Assembly: GCA_963932465.1 (NCBI GenBank)
Contig: OZ010786.1
Span: 273,886,411 to 273,950,410 of the forward strand
Reading direction: 5' to 3'
DNA from: Maratus speciosus
Lineage: Eukaryota; Arthropoda; Arachnida; Araneae; Salticidae
DNA: 64,000 nucleotides
Shown: positions 11,038 to 23,129 of the stretch, piece after piece
Layout: each line of letters starts with the position of its first letter
How positions within the stretch are numbered: the stretch's first letter is position 1
Translations under genes and position numbers: made by a program
Notes under the pieces: model-generated
Told to the model about the DNA's origin: nothing
The model's database searches: none
The model's input: only the letters and a program-made list of their open reading frames with translations

Positions 11038-11645
11038 TAACTTATAAGCAGAATAATTTCCAAAATAAAATTAATCAGATAACTTGAAAACAAAACTAAT
11101 CAAAATTACTTCAAAATCAAAAGTAATCAGAATTGCTTCAAAACAAAACTAATCAAATTAAGTTCAAAAACAGAAGTAACTGAATTAAATTCAAAAACAG
11201 AACAAATCAAAGTCAAAAACAGAACTACTATAAAATGTTCATAATTATTCTTTCATACAAACAATAGAATTTTCTGTTCTCAAATGTGCATAATTAAAAA
11301 TCTTCAAAATTCTTCAATGTAAAATAATAATTCACCATAATAATACAATATTCAAATATTTCAAGCAAATAAATCATAATGCTCTTGAGAACAACAAGTA
11401 AATAAATCATAATAATCTTGAGAACAATTTTCTTTTTCAAGAACTATCAAAACATAATATTGTAGAATACTATTTTTTCTTATTTTATCAATTCAATAAA
11501 GAAGATACTAAATTGTTCTCATATTCTAAAATAATATCTTGCTAAATGCAACTTCAGTAGAAAAATTAAGCTTTAACATCAAAGAACAATTTCAAAACAA
11601 AGCAAGTACTCACATATCACGCCTAAGTGCCTCCATTTTTCTTTA
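11038..11645 (-). other. BEL/Pao 5' leader with short degenerate repeats and primer-binding site
   Basis: Non-coding leader between the 5' LTR and the first Met. It contains a run of imperfect copies of a motif around aaaacaaaactaatcaaa (11085-11225). The candidate primer-binding site TGGAGGCAC (minus strand, from 11635) is ten bases from the LTR edge; the matching tRNA was not identified. Confidence 0.6.
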
Positions 11646-12074
11646 TGTAGAGAATTTGAAGAAAGAAATCCTTGAAATTTTCTTAATTTTATTTCACAAC
11701 ACAAAAACAAATCTTGACATTCACGAAAACTTAACACACAATGAAACATACAGTTCTGGTTTCAGAATCATGTTTCTCTAGTTAAAATTAACACTCTAAT
11801 TAGTATGCTTTCATCACATGAAAGCCTTAAATTACATTATAAAAATATATCCCCTGCCTAACTGGGTGCAGATAATTAAATAGAATAAAGAAAGACAATA
11901 ATGCAGCAGGAGCAACATTCTCCATGCCACACTCTCAGTAAAACCAAACATCAACTCACTGATGATGTCATAATTAAGATTGCACAACAGCACAGAATGC
12001 ATAGTGCTGCCATCTGTCAAAAAACAGAATAACTAAACCTTAAATTTGATTTCTAATCAGTTTAGCACTGAACA
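11646..12074 (-). repeat. 5' LTR of the BEL/Pao element
   Basis: A 429-bp LTR, same length as and apparently identical to the 3' LTR. Followed on the plus strand by aagac, the target duplication. It would hold the promoter and polyadenylation signals; no specific TATA or AATAAA assignment is made here. Confidence 0.95.
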
Positions 12075-12079
12075 AAGAC

Positions 12080-13721
12080 GGAGAAATAAGCTTTTATTTT
12101 CAAGACGTCATTATTCATCAGTTTGTTGCCTAAATAAAACTAAAAACGTTAATTTGTGACTATGATCAGCTGCTCGGGCTGTGCATCAGCCAAAATTTTA
12201 TAATGATTGAAATTTTAATTGAATTTGAGGTACTTTTTTTAAAAAACCTAGGCTAAATGAACAAATATTGTTCCATTGGCCACCTTTGGCATTTGAAAAA
12301 CTTTTCATGTACATTCAAATTAATGCTTTTTTAATGATAGTAAAATAACTGCACATGAAAAATATATAATAGTAAATCTTCTTTTGTCCGTTTGCTCCAT
12401 ACTAAAAAAACATAAATTTACTAATCACTAATTACTAAAAGTACAAATTTCCCGTAATCTTCTGAAATCGGATTTACCGTCCACGGTTCCTTTCAAATAT
12501 AAAAGAATCTTCCAACACTATACAGTAAATTTGCCAATTGTAAGGTGGCTGATTATGGAAGATTCATCCAATATCTTTTTATAACATTTCTAAAAGAAGG
12601 GAAGATATGAAAAAAAAAAAAATGACGAATGGAATGGAATATCGAAAAGTGATTTCAGAAAGCAATTTTTATTGCAAAATGTCTTTTTTCGTGATAGAAA
12701 TAACGCCTAATTGCTTACATTTTCTTAAGAATAATCTTTACTATCTAACATTTCAAACATTGAACGTTTGTAGAAGGGAAATTGGCGATATGTTTTTTTA
12801 TTAAAAAAAGAATGGACAATATTAGCTAATCTGGCTTCGAGGTTATAAAAGTCACAAATTTGGGGAAAACAAACCGGCATGCTCTCGCAGTAAAGTATGA
12901 TGAGAAATTTTTTAAATGTCTAAAATTAAATTATTTTACAGTATGTATGTGCGTGTGTGGGAGACATTTATACTACAATTAAAATATCCGACTCCATTTT
13001 TAAAATATTAATTGCTATTTATATATTGTACATTTAAATTTTAAACAATACTCAAAAAATGCTTTCGTACACTTGCAAAATCACCTTTTATTGTAAACAT
13101 CGCTTGAACGCAATTCACGCTTACATCTTTTTGGCTTAAAATCAAATTGTTTGGCGACAAAAGTGGGCTCAAAAATCACAAATAAACATATAACATGTAA
13201 ATCATAAGTACCATTATTTTTACAATTACATCTGCTAGTTTCGTCTGTAAGTCACATGATGGAAGAGTTAGAAATAAAAAAGAATAAATCAAAAACAAAA
13301 TTGTTACCACAAGGAAGTTCTCCTTAAAGAGTATACTGAAATTATTTTGAAAAGAAAAATGCTTTTAAAACTACTCATGTGTGTAGTAAAACATCAGTCA
13401 AATTTGGCGGCGGAATCCCAGTAAAAATCTGAAAAAAATCTATATATATTCGAGTATTTGGCGCAAAAAAGACGAACGTTCCACGCTATTTGGCTAGCCA
13501 ACACATTTCCATCCCAAATGCAAGATATTTAAATGCATTTGAAAATTGCTTGTTAAATAAGTGTTTAAATGCCTAAAACTCAATGAATTTAAACTTAAAC
13601 GAAGGATTGGCGTATTATTTTTTATCTTTAAGAGTATATAATACATACAAATTGCGTGTTGCAGTAGTTATTTAATTGTACATGGCTTCACCGGCTGGAA
13701 ATGCTTTAAGGGTATAATTAC
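12080..13721. other. AT-rich interval, nothing recognised
   Basis: Only short chance open frames. No terminal repeats, tandem repeats or conserved protein segments were found. Confidence 0.4.
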
Positions 13722-14044
13722 GGGCATTTGATTATTCATTCAACCAATTTCGCCAAATTATATAAATTGCCAAACGCTTCGCCAAATTATATAAATTGCC
13801 AAACTGCTCGCCAAATTATACAAATTGGCAAAATTTTTTATTTTAAACAGCGAAAGAATCAATAAATTTGTAAACATTAGTAAAATTACAAATAGAAGTG
13901 AAATTAAAAATCACTTGATGAAGCAACAAACACGTGTACCGCGTTTAATGTCAAGTGAATGTAAAATTTACTATAAGTTATTATTGGCATTTATCTTATA
14001 GTTTGACGATAGTTGTTTTGTCGGCGAGATAATCAAGTAGTACC
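13722..14044. mobile_element. Family B MITE, diverged copy (B1)
   Basis: Shares the family B interior (ccaatttcgccaaattatat, aacacgtgta, attattggcattt) and ends with a diverged terminus, gagataatcaagtagtacc. The internal block cgccaaattatataaattgc is present in extra copies. No matching flanking octamers could be read, so the copy is probably old. Confidence 0.65.
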
Positions 14045-14269
14045 GTTTTAAATTTGTTTTAAAAGTAGCTGGCTAATTAAAAATGCTACCATTAAACATT
14101 TTATATTAAATACTTGTTTCCATGGCAACAATAACCTTCATTTCTTGTTTCTGACACTATTAATATCGAAGTTAAATTGCCAATGTTCCGAATCGGACAT
14201 TAATTTTGAATTTGGAAAAAATTTAATAAACTGAAATTTTGTTTTAAACCGTATAATCTATATTATAAA

Positions 14270-14665
14270 GGACAAACATATCTGTGCGTAACACATACGT
14301 CATTTTGCGAATGGCAACACTTTGAAATTTGAAATAAAATTTTGGTTTTCTAATTTTCTTTACTGCAAATTTTTATACTTCTAAACATCGCACATTTTAA
14401 ATTTTTACACCGCCTTATAACGAAAAAAATGCTCTTTTAAATGCAATTTGTTTGAAAGCTGTATCTCATTTTAATTTTAAGATATTAATTTTTTTGTAGT
14501 TTTTATTACTTTTTTGTAATCGTGGCAGCTTAAGTACTCCATTTCTGTTTAAACTAAAGGAGCAAAAAATGAAAATAGTAGATTGCTTATCTTTTTGTTG
14601 CCATTTTCTCATAAAAACCGAAAAAAAATTGAAATTAAAATACGTGCTATGTCAAGAATATCGTC
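14270..14665 (+). repeat. Dispersed repeat Y, partial copy
   Basis: Matches, in the same orientation, 43.31-43.62 kb and, inverted, 39.18-39.42 kb: ctaaacatcgcacattttaa, atgcaatttgtttgaaa, tttttgttgccattttctca. Non-coding and class unknown. Confidence 0.7.
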
Positions 14666-15889
14666 TGTTATAAAACCCAGTGAGTTTTGGCTTTATTTCG
14701 TTGTTATTTATCAATAGATAATGTGCATGTGACGTCACGAAGACATAAAAAAGTACAACTCAACTTGCGGTTGGCAAAACATTTGCGTGCTTCAGTATTG
14801 TTTTCTATGTATTTTGCGTCTGTTTATTATTATTTTTCGCCTTTATTATTTATATAATTATTTTTTTGGCTTATCCTACTATTTTACAAAATGATGATGA
14901 GTTGTAGTGCATATGGTTGCACTTATAGACATGAAATATGAGGTAATAAAGAGTTTAAATTGCTTCGAAATCATGAACTGCGTGAAGGTAGTGGATAAGC
15001 TTTTAAACGAAAAGACTTGTTATCAATTCATGCCTCAAGAATTTATAATAAATGTTTTCAAACTGGTAAGAATTCTTCATTTTCCTGTAATATAACAGAT
15101 CGCATATATATATATATATTCCCCTTAGGAATTAAATGCTTTTCTCATTGTGAGATTTTTATTTTAAACATGACATCTACAAATATTTTAACTAGATCGT
15201 CTTGTTTCTATGCACATTATTAGAGTATTAAAGAATTTAAAATACTCAAGGAATGTTTATTTAGTTTTAAAGTAATTTAAGCTATCAATTCAGAACTCTG
15301 GAAAACACAAGCTACATTTTCACAAATTTCCTTGTCATACAACATGTTAGACTGTGTATATAAATTTTTAATCGTTTTTATGTTAAACCCTTAATCTCTA
15401 CTCTAGAGTTGGGCAATTCATTATTTTACTCGCCTCTAGAGAATGTTTTTTTTTATGGGACAAGTTGAATTTTTAGACAATCTGAAAAACTATAGAAGAT
15501 ATTCAGAAACTTTTTTTTTTTTTTTCCCAGTTTGCTATTTTTGCAACTTTCCAAATGATTGAAATGTAAACATGGTACTACTAAGTTCTATCCTATAACC
15601 AAATTTTCCTCTTTTGTATATACTATAGTCTTGATTTTAAAGAAAAAAATAAGAATATGCATTTCAGACATAATAATTAACCATTTTTCCAATTGCATGT
15701 TTTTTTGTAACAATTTTCAACTGTATGTTGCATTTTGCAAGTTTTTATTAAAAAAAATCAGGCTAGTAAGATTTTCTTGAAAATTTCCAATCAAACTCCT
15801 GCCTCTCATATTGTAAAGAAGTAATGAACAATATGAAATCTAATGAATACATTACATATGTAACCATAATGAATTATATAAGGTGGTAA
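14666..15889. other. AT-rich interval with an (AT)n tract
   Basis: A short AT microsatellite lies near 15103-15118 and a T14 run near 15510. Short open frames have no recognisable similarity. No gene supported. Confidence 0.4.
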
Positions 15890-16395
15890 TCTGGCATAGA
15901 TGTCCTATACTCACCAGGGTACTTAAATCTTGTCATAATTGCCTGATGTATTTTGCCTGATATGGTAACCCGGCTATTGTTGTTTAGGCTACTTCTTAGT
16001 TATCCCGTCGACCAATTTCGCCAAATTATACTCATTGACATAATTTTTATTTTAAATAATGAAAGAACAAATAAATTAGTAAAACATTAATAAAAATACA
16101 AATAAATCGTCGAATTAATGGTTTTATTGGCATTTAATCTTACAATTTGACGACAGTAATTTGGTCGTCGGGATAACTAAGAAGTACCGTTGTTTATTTA
16201 CTTTTATTTTAATTATATAAATTGTTTTGTTCTATAGTTATTAAATAAACTTTTTTTCATTTATTGTTATTTCCTTTTTAAAAGAACTAAAAATATATAT
16301 ATGTAACTGGTATTTGGAAACAAAGTTTTTGCCAGATTGGCGTCAGAAAAAATTCGTAATTTGAAACGAACCGATGTATATATGAAATCTGTATT
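15890..16395. mobile_element. Diverged family A MITE split by a family B MITE
   Basis: The left part (15890-15986) carries the family A interior tgatatggtaacccgg, and the right part (about 16330-16395) carries a decayed family A right end (gattggcgtcagaaaaaatt, tatatgaaatctgt). A family B element sits between them at 15987-16188. Confidence 0.65.
15987..16188. mobile_element. hAT-type MITE, family B (copy B2)
   Basis: Left terminus ggctacttcttagttatccc and right terminus (reverse complement) ggtacttcttagttatcccg. Flanked by a perfect 8-bp duplication, gttgttta, at 15979-15986 and 16189-16196. Non-coding, 202 bp. Inserted into a family A element. Confidence 0.9.
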
Positions 16396-17570
16396 GGTAT
16401 TCATTGGAACTATAAAGAATAGAATGGTTGCAAAATGTCTGTGAACATCTCTGCTCCAATATATTAGTAATGGAGACATCCAATGACCTTGGAAATACCG
16501 AACTAACTAGAGTAAATTTGATGAAGAAGAATGATGAATATCTTTCAATTATGCTTTGTCAAAAAAAAAAAAAGTTCAATGAGAGGCCAAGAATCAGAGT
16601 TGTTAAGAAATATTTGAAGAGATCATCAAACCCTAAGGCAGGTGAAAGAAAAATACTGTGGCAATTTAGCAGATAAAGCAATTTTCGGTATTGCCAATGA
16701 ACAAAAATGAAAGACAGAAAACAAAGTTTTAAATTCAAAGATGTCTTTTAATATTAAAACCAAGTTTTGATGTTGTTGTGTAAACTTTTTTTTCTTTTTC
16801 AAGGTTCCAGAAGTTTATTTTTTCTTTTGTGGATTATGGCTACCGGCGATACCACGTAAAAAAAACCGCACCTGTGTGCCCTACCTCAAACATTTAAGAC
16901 CTTTAATAAACATCATTGAATAGTTTTCTGGTCTTAATGTAAGGTGGTGTGGAAAAGGGCACTTAGAAGATTTTCTTTACTCATTTTAGTAGGCATATTA
17001 TTTCTTGTTTTGATTTTGTTCCATAAATTTACACAACTTTTATTTATTGTAGTTCAATAATTATATACAGTACAGAAACATTTAATTAGAATGGTTATGG
17101 TCGTATGTATACCAGATAATTGATTGAGCAATAAACAATATCCATATGATCAGATTTGTAGAATATATGTGTAAATGTGGCATTGTTTCCAATTTAAAAT
17201 TAACACATTGCATGCGGGTATATTTTGCCATAGACATACATGTAGCGGGTGTATTTTCGTTTTTGCTGTTTTAACTTGATTTATGAGAACAAGTTAAAAA
17301 TATAATAATAATATTAATAATATAAATAATAATTATAATAAAATATAATATTAATAAATAAATAATATCTAAAAAATAAATTAAGCTATTTAACATAATA
17401 AAATTATTAGTGATCGACTGAAAATTCATTTTAGTTTTTGGCCCAAAGTCTGAGTTTTGTTGAAAATTCGGCTGGACCATAACTATCTGTATTCCAAAAA
17501 TCTTGTTTCTTCCTTCAGAAATTCTCAACATTACTCATCGATTTGAGCTGTATCGACTCAAATTAGACTA
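16396..17570. other. AT-rich interval holding one copy of an inverted dispersed repeat
   Basis: Bases about 16800-16985 recur in inverted orientation at 34.42-34.58 kb (aaggtggtgtggaaaagggc; ctaccggcgataccacg). The stretch 17296-17372 is an AAT/ATA-rich low-complexity tract. A frame at 16428-16676 has no recognisable domain. Confidence 0.55.
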
Positions 17571-18400
17571 TTTATTGCCAGCACCGTGCGAAAGGGGGGG
17601 CGAAGGGGGCGGTCGCCCCGGGCGCAGAAATTCAGGGGGCGCCAAATTTGTACTACTAATTTCCGTTTTTTTTTTTTTTTTGTCCTTGATCATTTTTATT
17701 TTTTCACTCTTCGATATTCTATTTTTTTTTTTTTTTTGTAAAAAAAAAAGAAAATGTATATATTTACATATCGGGAATTTTTTCCCAATGAAAGTATGTA
17801 CATTTTTCATTTCAAAGTAATTGCATCCCTCATATTTACTTTTCATTGAGTTTTTTAGATTTGATGATTTTATAATATGCTTTTGTGATATCTTATTGCA
17901 GTGTTTCTTAAACTTTTGCACTCTGCAGCTCCTCGTACATCGTATACGAAAGTTTCTGCCACCTCCTACACTCAGTGAATATGAATTGCTAACCTATTCT
18001 GATTCCACTATGGGATCATTCTTATAGTCATTCGGTCATTACTTTGCTCTTAAAAAAAGGTCCAGCACAGGATTAAAAATGCTGATTACATGAAATCTGC
18101 GGTTGTAGAAGGACGAACATTTTTCAAACTAACGTTCAAGAAAATTACACCTAGTGGAGAAATTATTAACGGTGATTGCGGCTTAGTATTGGATAACTTA
18201 AATAAGGGAATCACTATATTTTGTTTTCTCTGTTTATTATTCACCAATTATCATGATCGCCCTCCAAAGTTAGCCAATCCAGATTGTGGGCTTTTCAAGT
18301 GGAAAAAATTAAATCCTAAAATTCCTGAGCATAAAAATGCTCTAGAACATAGCAATGCATACATTCGCTAAAAGGAACTTGATAGACGTTTAAAATTATA

Positions 18401-19429
18401 TGGGACTTTCAAAAAGGAACGAGCCGCAGTCTGGAATGTGCAAACCGGTGACAGAATGGTAATATCGTTGCGTCAGTAATAAAGAGGGTTTCCGACAAGA
18501 GCACGGAAGTCCACATGCCCGCCGCTAGAGGGTCACGAGTGCAAGTCTCATGACTACAAAGCTAGCAGAATCATGCATCAGTCGTCCAAAGCTCATTCGT
18601 GTTGTAAGCAGTGAAATCGAGGCGTCAAAATAGCAGCAAAGAGGTGTTTGTTTTCTGACAGCAGAAGGAGTAAGGGGAACGGACATTCATTGAAGAATGT
18701 CGCAAGTGTACGGTGAACACTGCATGTCCCTTGCAAGGGTCAAAACGTGGCACAAACTCTTCAGGGAAGGACGGGTTTCCTTAGCCGATGATGCACGGTC
18801 TGGAACACCAAAACGCATTACCGATGACATCGTACAGCTGGTTGATGGACTCGTTACGCAGGACCGCCGAGTTACAGTGAAGGCCGTTGCCGCAGAGGTG
18901 GGATTGAGCGTCGGAAGTGTTCACACCATCATGTTGGAAAGACTGAACTGGCACAAATTATGCGCCCAATGGGTGCCCCACAGTCTTCAACTACAACAGG
19001 AAGCATGTCGAATGGTCCACTGTCTTGATCATCTGCAGCACTATGCCAGGGAAGGGAATGAGTTCCTGGCACAAGTGGTGACTGAAGACTTGGTGTCATC
19101 ACTTCGAACCAGAATCTAAACGACAAAGTCTCCAGTGGAAACATCGAGGGTCACCACCACCAAGAAAATCCAAGGCCATCCACATAAGTGCAGGAATTTT
19201 TGGTCTCCTAAAAAAGGGTCTGAATGGCAAACGATTCACCTCGGACGTCGACGTCAAGCAGTACGTGCCGAAGTGGTTCACATCGCAGCTCCAGGAATTT
19301 TACGAGGCAGCCATTCCCCACCTTGTGTCTCAGCGGGACAAGTGCCTCAACAGCCAGGGCCAATACTTCTGCAATACATATACTAGTTTCTGTTCCTAGG
19401 CCTCCGGCTTGTTACTTTTTGAACGTTCC
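18401..19429 (+). mobile_element. Internally deleted mariner element
   Basis: Terminal inverted repeats: left ggactttcaaaaaggaacga, right (reverse complement) ggaacgttcaaaaagtaaca. TA lies at both borders (18399-18400 and 19430-19431), as for all mariners. The element interrupts the hAT transposase relic between LKLY and the next conserved block. At about 1.03 kb it is shorter than the usual 1.3 kb because the middle of the transposase is missing. Confidence 0.9.
18620..19375 (+). pseudogene. Mariner transposase pseudogene with an internal deletion
   Basis: The N-terminal HTH part is readable from about 18650 (FLTAEGV, a stop, then VYGEHCMSLARVKTWHKLF), with LADDARSGTPKRI and VTVKAVAAEVGLSVGSVHTI following. 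The longest open stretch is 18697-19119 (140 residues). The first catalytic Asp is present in VTEDL, but about five bases are lost there, shifting the frame; the continuation (HHFEPESKRQSLQWKH) is in another frame. After KAIHISAG the sequence jumps to FGLLKKGLNGKRFTSDVDV and FYEAAIPHLVSQRDKCLN, the C-terminal end of the family. The second and third catalytic Asp are therefore deleted. Confidence 0.92.
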
Positions 19430-19624
19430 TAATAAATCATGTAATCGACAGCAAATTTGAAAAGATCAAAAGGAAAAATTATTGAAAGTGAAAAAGATAA
19501 ATTGTGAAATATATCCAGGATGAAATTATGAGCCTTCTTGCCACTGAAGTAAAAAAAAATGATTGTTGAAGAAATTCATAGAGCAAGGTATTTTATCAAT
19601 TTCGTTCGATCGTACTCCATATAC

Positions 19625-20512
19625 AGAGTGTCCTAAAATGGACTGACTGTTTTTAAAATTCAATAACCTGTAAATGGTGACAGCTATTTTTTAAAAAAAA
19701 TTGCGGGAAAGTAATGTAAAATGTCAGTAGTCCTTTTTTTACCTCGATTCCCAGCTTTAGTTCCAAATAGCAACTATAGATGGCTCTGCAAGCAGGGATG
19801 ACTGCCTCGGGAAATCAGCTTACGCTTTAGAGTGATAGTGCAACCCTGAGGGGAGGACCATATCCACTAACCGCTCGCGTTACAAATGACTTTTTGAATT
19901 ATTATGCTGCAGTTTTACAATTTCACATTACAACATAAATATCGATGATTTGTTGAAGAATTAAACAGGTTTATAGTAAATTCAGGTTACAGCAGTATAC
20001 TTTATTAAATCATATTCGTGAAAATCAATCAAATTTATACTGAATTGACAATTATGCTAGCAATGTATAACCACACAAGTACTATAAAGACAGCATCTAG
20101 CGCCATAGGGGCTCAATCAGAGCCAAAACTAAAATCCCCCAACTCTGATGCGGAAAGAGAAGGTTAAATATGGAGTGTCTTATTTTCCAATACAATCTTA
20201 TTTTTAGGGGACTAATCTATATATATCTACTATATATATCTATCTACTATATATATCTACTATATATATCTACTATATATATCTATATATATCTATATAT
20301 ATCTATATCTACTAAAGCCTCCTTCTTTCGCATGATGCTAGGGGATTTTAGTTTAGACCTCCATTGAGAGATTATTGCTATTTGGAACTAAAACCGAGAG
20401 CCCCAGTAAAAATACTTCTGATATCTTACATAACTCTCCTACAAGAATTTCTTTTGATAATTGTCACCATTTGCAAGTTATTGAATTTTAAACACAGTCC
20501 AGTTTAGGAATC
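19625..20512. mobile_element. Inverted-repeat element inside the hAT relic
   Basis: Left arm (19625-19780) and right arm (20365-20512, reverse complement) share ttaaaattcaataacctgta-type sequence, aaatggtgaca and tagttccaaatagcaa. A second arm pair, aaactaaaatccccc (20126 onward) against its complement near 20340-20355, surrounds a (ATCTATAT)n microsatellite at 20215-20310. The left arm has about 320 bp of extra sequence. No transposase is visible. The hAT coding similarity stops at its left side and resumes at about 20527. Confidence 0.7.
20215..20310. repeat. (ATCTATAT)n microsatellite
   Basis: About 95 bp of atatatctactatatatct-type simple repeat in the centre of the inverted-repeat element. 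Confidence 0.9.
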
Positions 20513-21587
20513 CAGTACACCTCACAAAGAGCAAATGACGCAAGTTATAAGATACCGAAAATGGAAAATTTTGAATCGTGGAAAGGTTTCTTGACTACAT
20601 CAAGTCAAAATAGCGCAAGAAATTTATGATAAGCTAATGTCCGATAATCTCGACATTCACAGCTGCACGAGAAGTTCTGTTCTCAAAGATGGTAGACGGG
20701 AGGTGCTGAGTTCGACCCAATCGCGCATGTAAGCCTAATCGTTCGAAATTGTCCGTAGTTTTCTTCGAACCTTGCGTAAATACGGGTTAGGTTCTCTTAA
20801 AAGACCCTACAGAGGACAGCCCCACCCCACTCCGGCCTACTATATCTAACTTGTAGATAATCGGCCGTCATAAACAATACCAATATTAACCCCACAGAGC
20901 TCAATGTTGTGATATGGTGCAACTATGGTTTCCCAATATAATGTTGTGTAAGCTCCAATCGTCGAAGTAAATAAATTCGTCTATTTTTTACCATGTTCTG
21001 CACGTTCGCTAAACTTTGAGTTCGTGCTGCTGGTGTATGCCCAAAATGTCCCGAAATGCATAAAATGTGTTTGTTTGTTTTCTTCTCTTCTACTAAAAGA
21101 TGGGATATATTTATGTCCCATTTATCAGTTTATTAAAAAAAACATTGCGATACTCTATGGTCATGAAAAAATAGAGCTATATCTGCAGTTTACAAACAAT
21201 TGCCACAGATTTTAAAAGCTCTGGAAGACCTTATAGAAATGAAGTAAAATGAGTAAACTTACTTGGGAGCAAAAAGCTTAATAAAGCAAATAAATAAATT
21301 CCCCTGTATTCACGGCCTAATAGTTTGACACAGCATTTTAAAGGAATTAGAAAAAGTTAATATTATTCTCACGAAAAAAAAAAAAGAAGAAAAAAACTGT
21401 CAATGTATTGATCGCCAACAAACTGATTGAAACACTAAAAAACACATTTCAGACAATAAGAGAGGAAATTTTTGAACAAGAAAGCGAAGATTTGGCTATG
21501 TCTGTAAATGTTAGAGTCTTTAATTGAGCAAAACAGAAAACGTAAAATTCACAGAACAATATGAATACGAAGCTCCTAAACTGGGAG

Positions 21588-22156
21588 CTGGCAGCACAGA
21601 CAACTACCTCATCGAGTTGGAGGCTGAAATACCAGAATTAGATAAAACTCGATTTCCATATTAAAACGCAATCCGTCTGCCAGGTCATATCTTGGTGGAA
21701 AATACCTAAAACCTCGATTTTAGCGGTCGACTCGTAGGTTTACCATTGCGTTTTCCTGCACCCAAAGATATGAAAACATGGCGGACTGGGAGCAGGAAAA
21801 CATAATGGTAAATCTGCTAGTCAACCGGTAAAATCTGTTTTTTAGGTGTTTTCCACCAAGATATGACTTGGTAGACGGGTTGCGTTTTAATATGGGAATA
21901 GAGTTTTTGCTAATTCGGGAATTTCAGCCTCCCGCTCGATGATGTGGTTGTCTCATGGTTCGGACGCCTCCTTGAATTTTGCAGAGCAGAAAATTTTTCG
22001 GTACCAGTATCATCTTATAGAAAATCTCTTCTTAAAAGAAGGCGAAATTTTGCATGTTTAACCTAGATTTCTTTTTCTATAAAAATATACTGGTAATTTT
22101 CCTGGAAAAATAACGGTATCCGTATGAACCATGTGTCTGTGCTGCCAGCTCCCGGT
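21588..22156. mobile_element. Foldback MITE with 19-bp perfect terminal repeats
   Basis: Both ends carry GGGAGCTGGCAGCACAGAC as an inverted repeat. A second long inverted repeat (about 21613-21745 against 21830-21965, for example ttttccaccaagatatgac) lies inside, giving a foldback structure. It splits the hAT transposase relic just after YEYEAP-like coding. No clear target duplication was read, so the superfamily is undetermined. Confidence 0.75.
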
Positions 22157-23129
22157 CTATCCTGATGAAAGTGGAAATTTATATGAAAGTGAAGGATTTT
22201 GTGTTACATAGACATTATAACCGTGTAACTGATTTAGATTCTGGAGGTTTACGAAACTGAGAAATGTATAACAAGAATTTGAGTTTCTGGCTGGTGTGAA
22301 TCTAAAATCAACTGAAAATCTGTTAAGTTAATATTGCCTGTACCTTTTCCTTTATTGCTGGCTTGAATGGACTTGAATTGTTAAGCGAGGTTTTAAATGC
22401 GAAAACATTATTTCTATCATTAGATAAGAACTTTTATAAAATGGATCATTTAGAAAATTTTTAGTTGCTCCGTAATTTTAAACTTAGGGAGACCAAGGAA
22501 TTACAAAAACATGGAGACAGCGTACATAATTTTTAAGTATTCCAGTAACAATAAAATAGTAAAAAATACTTAAGATCTACTATGAGTCGAGAGATTAAGT
22601 AACCTGAGTTTGCGTCACACTGAATGTTATAGAAAGTAATCCCTACACATAAAATAATAAACGATTTTGCTACCCTAAACGTAAGAAAATAAAATGGAAG
22701 TAAATGTATTTGTCTCATATTATATTTTATTTTATGTTAATTAAAACATTGTATTTTTATCTTTTACATTATGTTCTGCGGTTTTTTGCTAGTTTTGCTT
22801 TTTTAGTACTTATCGGTTGAAGGGACCACTTGTTTCCAACATGGTTGTAGCGATTTTTACCCATTTTCTGCAGCTTAAAGACTAACAACAACTAAAATTG
22901 CCTAGAAAAATATGTGAGAAAGGTTAAGAAAAATCTGTCGCAAAGCATCATGATCTCATTAACCTTTAACTGATGTGACTAAAATTTGTCACACAACTGA
23001 TGTGATCCGGTCTCTCAGACCCCTCGAATAAAATGAATAAAAAAAAACAACTCAAATGGTTGAATTTACTTAAATTTTGTCCTAACAATATCGTTGTACT
23101 TCTCTTTAGCCTAAGAGCTAGCAACGTCA

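Larger units (their letters stand above)
5349..12074 (-). mobile_element. BEL/Pao LTR retrotransposon, complete, polyprotein broken
   Basis: A 6,726-bp element read on the minus strand: 5' LTR (11646-12074), leader, Gag-protease-RT, RNase H-integrase, integrase tail, 3' LTR (5349-5777). The 5-bp sequence aagac flanks both sides (5344-5348 and 12075-12079), a perfect target duplication of the usual size for this group. A candidate primer-binding site starting TGGAGGCAC lies ten bases inside the 5' LTR, and a purine-rich tract (gggtgggag) abuts the 3' LTR. The LTRs look identical, so the insertion is young although two lesions break the polyprotein. Confidence 0.95.
18090..22720 (+). pseudogene. 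Decayed hAT transposase (TTF zinc-finger/ZMYM-like type), interrupted three times
   Basis: Fragments of one transposase can be followed in order on the plus strand. The TTF-type zinc-finger region is at 18090-18400 (FCFLCLLF, then FKWKKLNPKIPEHKNALEHS and KELDRRLKLYG after a stop). A segment near 19575-19615 recalls the family's YFSI..D.TP motif with a frameshift. HKEQMTQVIRY is at about 20527, EIYDKLMSDNLDIHSCTR at about 20612, RAISAVYKQLPQ-like sequence near 21170-21230, and LIETLKNTFQTIREEIFEQE near 21420-21480. The C-terminal dimerisation region around 22565-22610 reads close to YLRSTMS followed by LSNLSL. Many stops and frame changes make it inactive. Insertions separate these blocks at 18401-19429, 19625-20512 and 21588-22156. 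Confidence 0.8.

Noticed and set aside
20685..20735. Possible tRNA-derived SINE (gagttcgaccc B-box-like)
   Set aside because: The candidate A box is only about a dozen bases upstream, and the segment lies within the hAT relic between conserved blocks.
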